A DNA stretch of 64,000 nucleotides from Streptomyces massasporeus (GCF_014648995.1 NZ_BMSE01000008.1:62001-126000), one strand, 5' to 3'; shown: positions 1 to 7,903, numbered from the stretch's first letter. The notes: a model not told the origin generated them from the letters alone. Numbers and translations: made by a program.

Positions 1-173
1 TCGACCTGGCCAAGGACACCATCGCCTACTGCCGCATCGGTGAGCGCTCCGCGCTGACCTGGTTCGTGCTGCACGAGCTCCTCGGCGTGGAGAACGTCAA
101 GAACTACGACGGCTCCTGGACCGAGTACGGCTCCCTCGTGGGCGTGCCGATCGAGCTCGGCGCCAACAAGTAA
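1..173 (+). CDS. Thiosulfate/3-mercaptopyruvate sulfurtransferase, C-terminal end (partial)
   Basis: Only the last 56 codons (reading from base 3) are in the window. They contain YCRIGERSA, the rhodanese active-site loop with the catalytic cysteine that carries the persulfide, followed by WFVLHELLG and an NVKNYDGSWTEYG segment ending in ELGANK. This is the second rhodanese domain of the actinobacterial CysA/SseA type, a cytoplasmic enzyme moving sulfane sulfur to cyanide or other acceptors. A DUF1416 gene follows after 39 bases, the usual partner in actinobacteria, so the two are probably co-transcribed. The 5-prime part lies before base 1. Confidence 0.93.
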   Translation, partial: DLAKDTIAYCRIGERSALTWFVLHELLGVENVKNYDGSWTEYGSLVGVPIELGANK

Positions 174-212
174 GCCATCCCGACCGACCTTTCCAGACTT
201 CAGGAGTACGAC

Positions 213-500
213 ATGTGCGGTGCGAAGGCCGGCGGCCCCGACGCCTCGACGATCAAGCCCGGTGAGACCACCATCCAGGGTCAGGTGACCAAGGACGGCG
301 AGCCCGTGGTGGGTTACGTCCGTCTGCTGGACTCGACCGGCGAGTTCACGGCCGAGGTGCCGACCTCGGCGACCGGACAGTTCCGCTTCTACGCGGCCGA
401 GGGCACCTGGACCGTCCGTGCCCTCGTGCCCGGCGCCACCGCCGACCGCACGGTCGTCGCCCAGCAGGGCGGCCTGGCGGAGGTCGCGATCGCCGTCTGA
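213..500 (+). CDS. DUF1416 protein
   Basis: A 95-residue protein starting MCGAKAGGPDAS, with a beta-rich carboxypeptidase-regulatory-like pattern (GQVTKDGEPVVGYVRLLDS, then GQFRFYAAEGTWTVRALVPG). This is the DUF1416 family found next to sulfurtransferase genes in actinobacteria; its biochemical role is not established. The start is fixed by a CAGGAG ribosome site seven bases upstream. It ends just before a strong hairpin, so it is the last gene of the sulfurtransferase operon. Length is normal for the family. Confidence 0.9.
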   Translation: MCGAKAGGPDASTIKPGETTIQGQVTKDGEPVVGYVRLLDSTGEFTAEVPTSATGQFRFYAAEGTWTVRALVPGATADRTVVAQQGGLAEVAIAV

Positions 501-515
501 CGGCGACCGGATTTC

Positions 516-560
516 GAAGGGCCGCACCCCGCGGGTTGGACGCCTGGGGTGCGGCCCTTC
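516..560 (+). terminator. Factor-independent terminator hairpin after DUF1416
   Basis: A perfect 15-base stem (GAAGGGCCGCACCCC at 516-530 and its complement at 546-560) with a 15-base loop begins 15 bases after the DUF1416 stop. It has no T tract, as is usual in Streptomyces. Confidence 0.85.
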
Positions 561-575
561 GGCCTGCCCGGACCC

Positions 576-740
576 AGGGGGTTCCTGACGGATCTCCGCG
601 GCGTCGCGACGCCCGGCCCGCACTCTCGCCGCACCGGGCAAAAGGCCTAGTAGCTCCGCTACGAGACCTTCCGCCCGGCACGCCGAGAGCACGCACCGAA
701 CGCCGCTCCTTCCTCCGCGGAGATCCGTCAGAAACCCCCT
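576..740. repeat. 165-base nested inverted repeat
   Basis: The outer arms at 576-601 and 715-740 are 26 bases long with a single mismatch; the left arm starts AGGGGGTT and ends CTCCGCGG. Inside them, roughly 623-645 and 670-692 pair imperfectly (CTCTCGCCGCACCGGGC with GCCCGGCACGCCGAGAG), and GTAGC/GCTAC makes an inner stem. No target duplication is visible at the outer ends. The right arm ends inside the putative -10 box of the DUF3099 gene. It could be a small MITE-like palindromic element or a structured leader or antisense RNA; the sequence does not decide. Confidence 0.7.
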
Positions 741-751
741 ACGCTGGACGT

Positions 752-1012
752 ATGTACGCACGCCGGCGTCATACGTACTTCGCGATGATGGGCCTCTGCA
801 TCGGCCTCTTCGTGCTGGCCTGGGGTGTCGTGCGGCTGTGGTCCGTTCCCGTCGCCGTCGGGATGTGTGTCGTCGCCATGGTCATCCCGCCCGTCGCGGC
901 CATGGTCGCGAACCGGCGCGGGCCGGAGGACCGGTGGTGGGACGACCCGTCCGGGGACCCCAAGTCCGACGAGTGGTGGGACGAGCTGGACGGCAAGAAG
1001 CGCCCGCGCTGA
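752..1012 (+). CDS. DUF3099 membrane protein
   Basis: An 86-residue protein beginning MYARRRHTYF, with two hydrophobic segments (about residues 11-30 and 33-50) separated by a short WSVP turn, then an acidic, tryptophan-rich tail (RWWDDPSGDPKSDEWWDEL). This matches the DUF3099 family of small actinobacterial inner-membrane proteins of unknown function. The ATG lacks a ribosome site but has TACGCT at 739-744, so the transcript is probably leaderless. The promoter overlaps the right arm of the inverted repeat. Confidence 0.85.
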   Translation: MYARRRHTYFAMMGLCIGLFVLAWGVVRLWSVPVAVGMCVVAMVIPPVAAMVANRRGPEDRWWDDPSGDPKSDEWWDELDGKKRPR

Positions 1013-1083
1013 CCGGCGTCCACCCCGCCCCGTCCGCCCATGCTGACCGGCGTCCTCCCCGCCCCCCGGGGTATCCGCGCCCC

Positions 1084-1458
1084 ATGAGACTGACAGCGGC
1101 GGTCCTGGACGCCCCGAACGCCCGGGAGCTCGCGCTCTTCTATCTGCGGCTGCTGCCCGGCTGGGGCGTCTGGCGGGACGAGGACGGCCCCGACTGGGTC
1201 CACATCCGGCCGCCCGGCGGCGGCACGGGGCTGTCCTTCCAGACGGAACCCGGCTACCGGCCGCCGGTCTGGCCGAGCGAGCCGGACCGGCCGCGGATGA
1301 TGGTGCACCTCGACATCGAGGTCGACGACCTGGAGCGGGAGACCGCGCGGGCCGTCGCCGCCGGGGCGCGGCTCGCCGGGTACCAGCCGCAGGACGATGT
1401 CCGGGTGCTGCTGGATCCGGCAGGGCACCCGTTCTGCCTGTACACGGAGTCTCAGTAG
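1084..1458 (+). CDS. VOC/glyoxalase-like protein
   Basis: A 124-residue single-domain protein. It starts MRLTAAVLDAPNARELALFY and ends LLDPAGHPFCLYTESQ, the two halves of a vicinal-oxygen-chelate fold, with GLSFQTEPGY and VHLDIEVDDLE between. Such Streptomyces proteins resemble glyoxalase/bleomycin-resistance proteins, but no substrate can be assigned and not all metal ligands are obvious. Its stop overlaps the convergent DsrE gene by seven bases. Confidence 0.85.
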   Translation: MRLTAAVLDAPNARELALFYLRLLPGWGVWRDEDGPDWVHIRPPGGGTGLSFQTEPGYRPPVWPSEPDRPRMMVHLDIEVDDLERETARAVAAGARLAGYQPQDDVRVLLDPAGHPFCLYTESQ

Positions 1459-1814
1459 ACGAGCGCCTGCGTCTCGTCCGCCATCGCCTCCTGGACGAAG
1501 ACCTGCGCACCGGCGATGCGGACGCCCTTCAGGACGTCCTGCTCCGTGATCTCGCGGCGCGCCGCGCACTGCGTGCACAGGGTGACGCGGCCGGCCGTCA
1601 GGAGGGAGTCCAGCAGGTCGGGCAGGGGAGCGGCGTGCGGCAGCTCGAACTCGGCGGCGCGGCCCGGCAGCGCGAACCAGGCGGACTCGCCGGTCAGCCA
1701 CAGGGAGACGTCGACACCGCTGGCCACGGCCACCGCCGCCACCGTGAACGCCTGAGAGCACCGCTCGGGGGCGTCGGCCCCCGCCGTCACCTTGATCACC
1801 AGCTTCTTCGCCAT
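1452..1814 (-). CDS. DsrE/DsrF-like sulfur-relay protein
   Basis: A 120-residue protein starting MAKKLVIKVTAGADAPERC. GVDVSLWLTGESAW and LLDSLLTAGRVTLCTQCAARR fit the DsrE-like fold, and the CTQC cysteine pair lies where sulfur-carrying DsrE proteins have reactive cysteine. The start at 1814 is preferred to longer in-frame versions because homology begins there. A role in sulfur transfer fits the sulfurtransferase 1 kb away, but this is inference. Confidence 0.82.
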   Translation of the reverse strand: MAKKLVIKVTAGADAPERCSQAFTVAAVAVASGVDVSLWLTGESAWFALPGRAAEFELPHAAPLPDLLDSLLTAGRVTLCTQCAARREITEQDVLKGVRIAGAQVFVQEAMADETQALVY

Positions 1815-1913
1815 AGCCGGAAGCCTAGTCCGGAATCGAAGTGCCGAAGGGGCCCGCGTAAGCTGGCCTCCGGCCCTGTGCACCCATTCGCACCCCCGCT
1901 CAAGGAGCACCCC

Positions 1914-2012
1914 GTGGAGATCTTCTTCGAAATCCTGTTGGTCCTGGTCGCCGTCGGCGTCCTCGCCTTCGCCGGACTGACCGTGAAGAAGCTGTACCAG
2001 GGCCAGCGCTGA
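1914..2012 (+). CDS. 32-residue single-pass membrane peptide
   Basis: GTG start at 1914 with AAGGAG at 1902-1907. The product is almost entirely one hydrophobic helix (EILLVLVAVGVLAFAGLTV) followed by a basic KKLYQGQR tail, so it is an N-out/C-in membrane peptide. It sits 20 bases before the nitrobindin-like gene and is probably co-transcribed with it. No function is recognised. A good ribosome site, clean codon use and gene spacing support it despite its size. Confidence 0.72.
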   Translation: MEIFFEILLVLVAVGVLAFAGLTVKKLYQGQR

Positions 2013-2032
2013 CCCCCGTCTAGGAAGTTCCC

Positions 2033-2608
2033 ATGATCGAGATCCCGTCCGACCTCCACAAGGACCTCGTCCCGCTCGCCTTCCTGCTCGGCACCTGGGC
2101 GGGCGCGGGCGTGCACGACTTCCCCGGCTCCGAGAAGTGCAACTTCGGGCAGGAGGTCACCTTCACCCACGACGGCCGGGACTTCCTGGAGTACCAGTCC
2201 CACAGCTGGGTCCTGGACAAGGACGGCAACAAGGTCCGCCCCCTGGAGTCCGAGCACGGCTACTGGCGGATCGACGGCGCCCGCAAGGTCGAGGTGACGA
2301 TGACCCGCGACGACGGCGTCATCGAGATCTGGTACGGCGAGCTGGCCGACAAGAAGCCGCAGATCGACCTCGTGACGGACGCGGTGGCCCGCACGGCCGC
2401 CTCCCAGCCCTACACCGGCGGCAAGCGGCTGTACGGCTACGTCAAGAGCGACCTGATGTGGGTCGGCGAGAAGCAGACCCCCGAGGTCGAGCTGCGCCCC
2501 TACATGTCGGCCCACCTGAAGAAGGTCGTCACCCCGGAGGAGGTCGAGCGCTGGGCCAAGGCCCTGCCCGACGACATGCCGGACGACGGCATCGCCTTCT
2601 TCAAGTGA
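2033..2608 (+). CDS. FABP-family/nitrobindin-like heme-binding beta-barrel protein
   Basis: A 191-residue protein. LLGTWAGAGVHDFPG near the N-terminus is the GTWxGxG signature of the nitrobindin/DUF1794 barrel, followed by alternating beta strands (VTFTHDGRDFLEYQSHSW, GYWRIDGARKVEVTMT, GVIEIWYGEL). Bacterial nitrobindins bind ferric heme through a C-terminal histidine; a candidate is in MSAHLKK, but this is not certain. AGGAAG at 2021-2026 supports the start. The gene lies directly upstream of nur, in the conserved Streptomyces order. Confidence 0.88.
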   Translation: MIEIPSDLHKDLVPLAFLLGTWAGAGVHDFPGSEKCNFGQEVTFTHDGRDFLEYQSHSWVLDKDGNKVRPLESEHGYWRIDGARKVEVTMTRDDGVIEIWYGELADKKPQIDLVTDAVARTAASQPYTGGKRLYGYVKSDLMWVGEKQTPEVELRPYMSAHLKKVVTPEEVERWAKALPDDMPDDGIAFFK

Positions 2609-2659
2609 GCGCACGCCTTCCTCGACCGGTCGCACGCGAGTGGTCCTAGACTCTTGGGT

Positions 2660-3097
2660 GTGGTGAGCACCGACTGGAAGAGCGATCTGCGGCAGCGCGG
2701 CTACCGGCTGACCCCGCAGCGGCAACTCGTGCTCGAAGCCGTGGACACCCTTGAGCACGCGACCCCCGACGACATCCTCGTGGAAGTGAGGAAGACGGCG
2801 TCGGGGGTCAACATTTCGACGGTGTACCGGACGCTGGAGCTCCTGGAGGAGCTCGGTCTGGTCAGCCACGCGCATCTGGGGCACGGGGCGCCGACGTACC
2901 ACCTCGCCGACCGGCACCACCACATCCACCTGGTCTGCCGGGACTGCCAGAACGTGATCGAGGCGGACATCTCCGTGGCCGCGGAGTTCACCGCCAAGCT
3001 GCGGCAGACCTTCGGGTTCGACACCGACATGAAGCACTTCGCGATCTTCGGCCGGTGCGAGGACTGCACGCTCAAGGCTTCACATACCGAGTCGTAG
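2660..3097 (+). CDS. nur: Nickel-responsive Fur-family repressor Nur
   Basis: A 145-residue protein with the Fur architecture: winged helix (about 5-85, RGYRLTPQRQLVLEAVD and STVYRTLELLEELGLV) then the metal-binding dimerisation domain with HHHIHLVCRDC and a second CEDC pair. It closely matches S. coelicolor Nur as I remember it, which represses nickel uptake and iron superoxide dismutase when nickel is bound. GTG 2660 is chosen over the upstream TTG because TAGACT (2647-2652) lies seven bases before it, giving a leaderless start MVSTDWKSDL. Confidence 0.93.
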   Translation: MVSTDWKSDLRQRGYRLTPQRQLVLEAVDTLEHATPDDILVEVRKTASGVNISTVYRTLELLEELGLVSHAHLGHGAPTYHLADRHHHIHLVCRDCQNVIEADISVAAEFTAKLRQTFGFDTDMKHFAIFGRCEDCTLKASHTES

Positions 3098-3107
3098 GCT
3101 TACGGAT

Positions 3108-4073
3108 ATGAAGAGCCCCCTGCTGACCCTGCCCGGCGCCGTCCCCGCCGAGGGTGTGGACGAAGGTGTCGCCGCCCACTACGGCGATCTGTTCCGTGAG
3201 CAGCGCGCCCTCGCCGATGGCACCGGATTCGTGGACCTCTCGCACCGGGGGGTCGTCGCCGTCACCGGCGAGGACCGGCTCGCCTGGCTGCACCTGCTGC
3301 TCACCCAGCACGTCAGCGACCTCCCGGCGGGCCGGGCGACCGAGGCGCTGATCCTCTCCGCGAACGGCCACATCGAGCACGCCCTGTACCTCGTGGACGA
3401 CGGCGCGACGGTCTGGGCCCATGTGGAGCCGGGCACCCAGGAGGCGCTGATCGCCTACCTGGAGTCGATGAAGTTCTTCTACAGGGTCGAGGTCGCCGAC
3501 CGCACGGCCGACATCGCGGTCGTGCACCTCCCGGCCGGCTCCATCGCCCCGGTCCCCGACGGCGTCGTCGTACGGGAGACGCCGCACGGCCGGGACCTGT
3601 TCCTGCCGCGCGCCGACCTGGAGGCGTACGCGGCGCAGGTCGGGCCGCCCGCCGGGATCCTCGCCTACGAGGCGCTGCGCGTGGAGCAGTACCGGCCCCG
3701 GCTCGGTTTCGAGACCGACCACCGCACCATCCCGCACGAGCTGGGCTGGATCGGCTCGGCGGTGCATCTGCAGAAGGGCTGCTACCGGGGGCAGGAGACG
3801 GTCGCCCGGGTGCAGAACCTGGGCAAGCCGCCGCGCCGGCTGGTCTTCCTGCACCTCGACGGCAGCGAGGTCCATCTGCCCGTGGCCGGGACGGAGCTCC
3901 GGCTCGCGGACGACGGCCCCGACGGCCGCAAGGTCGGCTTCGTCACCACGTCCGCCCGTCACCACGAGCTGGGCCCGGTCGCCCTCGCCCTGGTGAAGCG
4001 GAACGTGGCGGTGGACGCCCCGCTGGTGGCGGGGGACACGGCGGCGGCCCAGGAAGTCGTCGTCGAGCCGTAG
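3108..4073 (+). CDS. ygfZ: YgfZ/GcvT-like folate-binding protein (iron-sulfur cluster maintenance)
   Basis: A 321-residue protein with the hallmark KGCYRGQE (about residues 223-230), whose cysteine is essential in E. coli YgfZ. The fold is GcvT-like and binds tetrahydrofolate; the family supports iron-sulfur enzymes such as MiaB. ELGWIGSAVHLQKGCYRG and the C-terminal ALALVKRNVA barrel are typical. ATG 3108 follows TAGGCT at 3095-3100 (overlapping the nur stop) by seven bases, so it is probably leaderless with its own promoter. It converges on dtd. Confidence 0.92.
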   Translation: MKSPLLTLPGAVPAEGVDEGVAAHYGDLFREQRALADGTGFVDLSHRGVVAVTGEDRLAWLHLLLTQHVSDLPAGRATEALILSANGHIEHALYLVDDGATVWAHVEPGTQEALIAYLESMKFFYRVEVADRTADIAVVHLPAGSIAPVPDGVVVRETPHGRDLFLPRADLEAYAAQVGPPAGILAYEALRVEQYRPRLGFETDHRTIPHELGWIGSAVHLQKGCYRGQETVARVQNLGKPPRRLVFLHLDGSEVHLPVAGTELRLADDGPDGRKVGFVTTSARHHELGPVALALVKRNVAVDAPLVAGDTAAAQEVVVEP

Positions 4074-4075
4074 AC

Positions 4076-4102
4076 CCTCCGGGTGGATCTTCGGCCCGGA
4101 GG
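4076..4102. terminator. Bidirectional terminator between ygfZ and dtd
   Basis: CCTCCGGG (4076-4083) pairs with CCCGGAGG (4095-4102) around an 11-base loop, just after the ygfZ stop and in the 43-base gap between convergent genes. Confidence 0.65.
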
Positions 4103-4119
4103 CTTGTAGATCTTTCGGG

Positions 4120-4545
4120 TCAGATTTCGATCTGCACGGTGAACGGGCCGTCGTTCGTCAGTGATACGCGCATCGCCGCCCCGAAGCGGCCCGTGGCCAC
4201 CGTCGCGCCCAGGGAGCGCAACTGCGCGACGACCTCGTCGACGAGGGGTTCGGCCACGTCGCCGGGGGCGGCGGCGTTCCAGGTGGGGCGGCGGCCCTTG
4301 CGGGCGTCGCCGTAGAGGGTGAACTGGCTGATCACCAGGAGCGGGGCGTCGATGTCGCTGCACGACTTCTCGTCGTGCAGCATGCGGATCGACCAGAGTT
4401 TGCGGGCCAGCTGGGCCGCCTTCTCCTTGGTGTCCTCGTGGGTGACGCCGACGAGGACGCACAGTCCCTCGCCCTCGATCGCGCCCACGGTCTCGCCGTC
4501 CACGACGACGCTCGCGCCGTCCACCCTCTGCACCACTGCTCGCAT
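4120..4545 (-). CDS. dtd: D-aminoacyl-tRNA deacylase
   Basis: A 141-residue protein of normal family length starting MRAVVQRVDGASV. It carries both signature loops of the Dtd active site: SQFTLYGDARKGRRP and, near the end, TNDGPFTVQ (the Gly-cisPro gating motif). It hydrolyses D-amino acids, and probably glycine, mischarged on tRNA, as a cytoplasmic homodimer. Start 4545 is where family homology begins; no strong ribosome site is visible, and a CATGAT box six bases upstream suggests leaderless transcription. Confidence 0.95.
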   Translation of the reverse strand: MRAVVQRVDGASVVVDGETVGAIEGEGLCVLVGVTHEDTKEKAAQLARKLWSIRMLHDEKSCSDIDAPLLVISQFTLYGDARKGRRPTWNAAAPGDVAEPLVDEVVAQLRSLGATVATGRFGAAMRVSLTNDGPFTVQIEI

Positions 4546-4756
4546 ACGTCCATCATGCAGGGCGGTGACATCGGCGCCGCGGCTGGTCGGCGGATGCACC
4601 GAAAGGGTGGTTTGCGCGGGCGCCAACAGCCCCTGCACGGACGTATTTTGCTGCTATACCGCCCATCTGGGGTCTATCGGGGGCACTCGTTCCCATAGCG
4701 GCCACTTGGGGTGGCACGATGCTTGCACACACCGGTCGAGGGGACGGTTGAGGCAC

Positions 4757-5389
4757 ATGAGCACATCAAGCACCGGACAGCAGCAGGCGGCTGTCTGGTC
4801 GACGTACACGGGGATGGGCGCGTCGGAATACCACCGGCCGCCCACACAGCGCACGGACAGCCCGCGGCTGCCCTCGGACGCCTCCGGACCGGAGATGCCC
4901 GCGCTGAGCCTGCCCGAGCTGCGCACGCTGCGCCGCGAGGTCCGGCGTGACGAGGCCGACCTCAGCTATCTGCGGCGGCTGCTCCAGGGGCGGATCGACA
5001 TCCTGCGCGCGGAGGTGGACCGGCGTACGCCGGCGGGCGACGCCTCCGTCGCGGTGTCCGAGGAGACCTCGGTGGTGGAGCGGCTGGCGGAGATCCTGCG
5101 GGACTCCCCGGCGCGGCACCGCTCCTCGGCACGCCATGTCACCCTGGGCACCCCGCAGGGCGAGGAGTACCGGCGGCTGGCCGCCGAGATGCTCGCCGAG
5201 GTGGAACTGTCCGACCTGGGCGCGCGCACGGACCTGGAGCTGAACGCGGCGATGGGGCGGCTCGAGCGTCACGAGCAGCAGGTCTCCCGGCGCCGCCAGC
5301 GGCTCCAGCGCACGGCCGACGAGTGCAGCGCGGAGATCGCGCGCCGCTACCGCGAGGGGGAGGCGCAGGTCGACGACCTGCTGGTCTGA
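4757..5389 (+). CDS. rsiG: Anti-sigma factor RsiG (c-di-GMP-dependent, acts on WhiG)
   Basis: A 210-residue, mostly helical protein. Two copies of the c-di-GMP-binding signature E-x3-S-x2-R-x3-Q-x3-D can be read exactly: E66, S70, R73, Q77, D81 and E173, S177, R180, Q184, D188. In S. venezuelae RsiG holds the sporulation sigma factor WhiG inactive when bound to a c-di-GMP dimer clasped by the two antiparallel helices. The N-terminal 45 residues look disordered. It is monocistronic, with a hairpin after the stop. Confidence 0.93.
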   Translation: MSTSSTGQQQAAVWSTYTGMGASEYHRPPTQRTDSPRLPSDASGPEMPALSLPELRTLRREVRRDEADLSYLRRLLQGRIDILRAEVDRRTPAGDASVAVSEETSVVERLAEILRDSPARHRSSARHVTLGTPQGEEYRRLAAEMLAEVELSDLGARTDLELNAAMGRLERHEQQVSRRRQRLQRTADECSAEIARRYREGEAQVDDLLV

Positions 5390-5415
5390 GCCGTCCCGGG
5401 GCGGGACGCGCTGGG

Positions 5416-5460
5416 GGAGGGCCGGCGGTCGGAAATTTACGCGACACCGACCGGCCCTCC
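5416..5460 (+). terminator. Terminator after rsiG
   Basis: GGAGGGCCGGCGGTCGG (5416-5432) pairs with CCGACCGGCCCTCC (5447-5460), with a small bulge and a 14-base loop. It lies 27 bases after the rsiG stop and just before the next gene's promoter. Confidence 0.75.
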
Positions 5461-5475
5461 GCCTAGCGTGAGTTC

Positions 5476-6738
5476 ATGACCCCCATACCCCGCGCCGACG
5501 ACATCGACGTACGCCCGATCGCCGAATCCGAGTTCGCCGACTGGCTGCGTGCCGTGAACACCGGCTTCCTGCGGGCGGCCCCTCTGACCGACGAGGAGGT
5601 CGAGGGCCGGCGCGAGCGGTTCGTGGAGGGCCGCTACCTCGGAGCCTTCGATCGCGGCAGGTGTGTGGCGACGTTCCGGTCCTTCGACCAGGAGCTCACG
5701 GCCGTGGGCGGCGCGAGCGTCCCGGCCGACGCGATCTCGGGGGTCACCGTCACCGCCACCCACCGCCGCCGCGGGCTACTCAGCCGCATGATGGCGCGGG
5801 ACCTGGCGGCCGCGAAGGAGCGCGGGGACGTGGCCGCGACGCTGATCGCCGCCGAGTACCCGATCTACGGCCGCTACGGCTTCGGGCCGGCGACCTGGAC
5901 GGCGGAGTGGACGGTCGACGTGCCGCGCGCAGGCCTCGACGCCCGCTGGGCGGGCCCGGCGGACGGCGGGCGGGTCGACCTGGTGGAGGGCGAGGACGTC
6001 CGCAAGCTCGGCCCCGAGCTGCACGAGCGGCTCCGCCGCGGCGTGCCCGGCGCCATCGACCGCGACGACATGTGGTGGAGGATGAACACCGGAATCCTGC
6101 CGTGGGACCCGTCGTGGAAGCCGCCCTTCTACGCCGTGTACCGCTCGGCGTCCGGCGAGGTCGAGGGCATGGCCGTGTACGAGGTGGACGACAACTGGGG
6201 TGACGCCAAGCAGCCGTTGAACACGGCGACCGTGCGGTGGCTCATCGGAGTGACACCGGCCGCGGAACGCGCGCTGTGGGAGTACGTCTGCTCCGTCGAC
6301 TGGGTCGTGAAGGTGAAGAGCGGCCGGCGGGCGCCCGACGACCTGCTCCCGCACTTCCTGCCCGACCCGCGGGCGGCGAGGATCACCTCGCTGGCGGACT
6401 GGCTGTGGGTGCGCGTCCTGGACGTCCAACGGGCACTGGAGGCGCGGACGTACGGGGGCACGGGGGCGCTGGTGCTGGAGGTCGCCGGTGTGGACGGGTT
6501 GACCGGCGGGCGCTACCGGCTGGAGGCCTCGCCCGAGGGGGCGTCCTGTACGCCGACCACCGAGAGCGCGGAACTCGCACTGGGGCTGGGCGAGTTGGGG
6601 GCGCTGTGGCTCGGGGACGAGTCGGCGGTGCGGCTGGCGGCGCTGGGCCGGGTGGGCGAAGAACGAGCGGGCGCCGCCCGGAAGGCCGACGCCCTGCTGC
6701 GTACGTCCAGGCGGCCTTGGTGCCCGGACATGTTCTGA
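5476..6738 (+). CDS. Eis-type GNAT N-acetyltransferase
   Basis: A 420-residue protein with the three-part Eis layout: an N-terminal GNAT domain (VTVTATHRRRGLLSRMM is the acetyl-CoA loop, about residues 95-111), a second degenerate GNAT domain, and a C-terminal sterol-carrier-like domain. It ends in phenylalanine (CPDMF); in mycobacterial Eis the C-terminal Phe carboxylate is the catalytic base. Eis proteins acetylate amines such as aminoglycosides; the natural substrate is unknown here. TAGCGT at 5464-5469 gives a leaderless start. Confidence 0.88.
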   Translation: MTPIPRADDIDVRPIAESEFADWLRAVNTGFLRAAPLTDEEVEGRRERFVEGRYLGAFDRGRCVATFRSFDQELTAVGGASVPADAISGVTVTATHRRRGLLSRMMARDLAAAKERGDVAATLIAAEYPIYGRYGFGPATWTAEWTVDVPRAGLDARWAGPADGGRVDLVEGEDVRKLGPELHERLRRGVPGAIDRDDMWWRMNTGILPWDPSWKPPFYAVYRSASGEVEGMAVYEVDDNWGDAKQPLNTATVRWLIGVTPAAERALWEYVCSVDWVVKVKSGRRAPDDLLPHFLPDPRAARITSLADWLWVRVLDVQRALEARTYGGTGALVLEVAGVDGLTGGRYRLEASPEGASCTPTTESAELALGLGELGALWLGDESAVRLAALGRVGEERAGAARKADALLRTSRRPWCPDMF

Positions 6739-6823
6739 GCCGCTCCCTCCTGCCGGTGTGCTGGGACCCGCATCCGTAGCGAGCTGTTCTGTTGTGGTTG
6801 TCGTGCGGCCGTGCAGGCCGGGC

Positions 6824-6856
6824 GGGACTCCCGGCTCCCCTCCGGGAGGGAGTCCC
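6824..6856 (+). terminator. Terminator hairpin downstream of the Eis-type gene
   Basis: GGGACTCCCGG (6824-6834) pairs with CCGGG (6842-6846) and AGTCCC (6851-6856), with a four-base bulge. It lies in the 262-base gap before devE, which otherwise holds only the devE operator and promoter. Confidence 0.6.
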
Positions 6857-6898
6857 TGGCGGGTGGCCAACCTCCTGAAGGTCTGACCATGTGCCCGA

Positions 6899-6994
6899 AG
6901 TTGGTGACCAACTTCACTGTACTTATCTCCGCTTGGACGCGGCTCATAACCACCTTTCCCTGAACTGCCTAAAGATGGCGGGAAGTTGTACTGT
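6899..6994 (+). promoter_or_regulatory. devE promoter region with AGTTGG-N3-CCAACT operator
   Basis: A palindrome AGTTGGTGACCAACT at 6899-6913 (17 bases with its flanks AA/TT) lies about 100 bases before devE. AGTTG at 6984-6988 runs straight into the -10 box TACTGT (6989-6994). The same palindrome and the same AGTTGTA-to-box arrangement occur before devA, so both promoters probably bind the same DevA-type GntR protein. Confidence 0.65.
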
Positions 6995-7000
6995 GCAGTG

Positions 7001-7903
7001 GTGGACCCGGAACACGACTCCGTCAATGGGCGGAAGAGGTCGCAACGGCCACAGAGAACACATCACGAGGTGGCCGACGAGCTGCGCGCCCGGATCAGGT
7101 CAGGGGCGCTGCGGCCGGGTGCGCGCATGCCCACCCAGGCTCAGCTGGCCCACGAGTTCGGTGTCGAGCGCGGGGCGGTGCGGCAGGCGCTGCGCATCCT
7201 GCAGTCCGAGCGGCTGCTCACCAACATGTCCAAGGGCAGTCCGGCGACCGTCGCCCTCGACCCCGTCGGACCGCTGACCGGCCCGGAAGCTCCTCCGCTG
7301 CCCACGACGGTGGCCCTCGCTCCCCGGATAGCGGCGGCGTTCGGCGCGGAGCACGTCGAGATCGACGCCGTGTGCCTGACGTCCATCTCCCTCACGCTCG
7401 CCATCGGCGAGCCGCTGCGCCAGATCCACGCCGGACGGCTGAAACCGGCCAAGGTCGACGTCCGGGTGCTGCTGCCCAGCCGGGACATCGACCTGGCCTT
7501 CCCGGTTCCGGTCGAGGGGGGCGGCGACGACTGGGTGCACGACCGGTGGCTGGCGATGCGCAACGCCCAGGGGCAGGTCCTCCAGCACAACCTGCTGGCC
7601 CTGCGCGCCACCCACGGCATCGACGTGCACGTCACGTTCCGGGCGCTGCCCTTCACCCCGCCGGTGAAGCTGTACCTGCTCAACGGCACGGAGGCGCTGT
7701 TCGCGTACTACACGCTGACGCGCCGGGAGGCCGAGGCCGAGCACGAACAGCCGGCGTTGTACGACGCCCAGGGCACCCGGTCCATGCTGTTCTCCTTCGA
7801 GCAGGGCGCCGGGCTGCGCGACACGACGTTCGTGGAGCAGTCGCACCTGTGGTTCAACGCACTGTGGGAGACGATCAGTTCGGAGCTGGTGCTCACGAGC
7901 TGA
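7001..7903 (+). CDS. devE: GntR-family regulator DevE (DevA paralogue)
   Basis: A 300-residue protein: N-terminal winged helix (about 20-90, ELRARIRSGALRPGARMPTQ and EFGVERGAVRQALRILQSE) and a long C-terminal domain of the DevA subgroup (LLPSRDIDLAFPVPVEG, NAQGQVLQHNLLALRATHGIDVHVTFRALPFTP). It is about 70% like the DevA gene downstream by eye. In S. coelicolor the locus controls aerial hyphae and sporulation. GTG 7001 is chosen because TACTGT (6989-6994) lies six bases before it, as at devA. A hairpin spans the stop codon. Confidence 0.82.
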   Translation: MDPEHDSVNGRKRSQRPQRTHHEVADELRARIRSGALRPGARMPTQAQLAHEFGVERGAVRQALRILQSERLLTNMSKGSPATVALDPVGPLTGPEAPPLPTTVALAPRIAAAFGAEHVEIDAVCLTSISLTLAIGEPLRQIHAGRLKPAKVDVRVLLPSRDIDLAFPVPVEGGGDDWVHDRWLAMRNAQGQVLQHNLLALRATHGIDVHVTFRALPFTPPVKLYLLNGTEALFAYYTLTRREAEAEHEQPALYDAQGTRSMLFSFEQGAGLRDTTFVEQSHLWFNALWETISSELVLTS

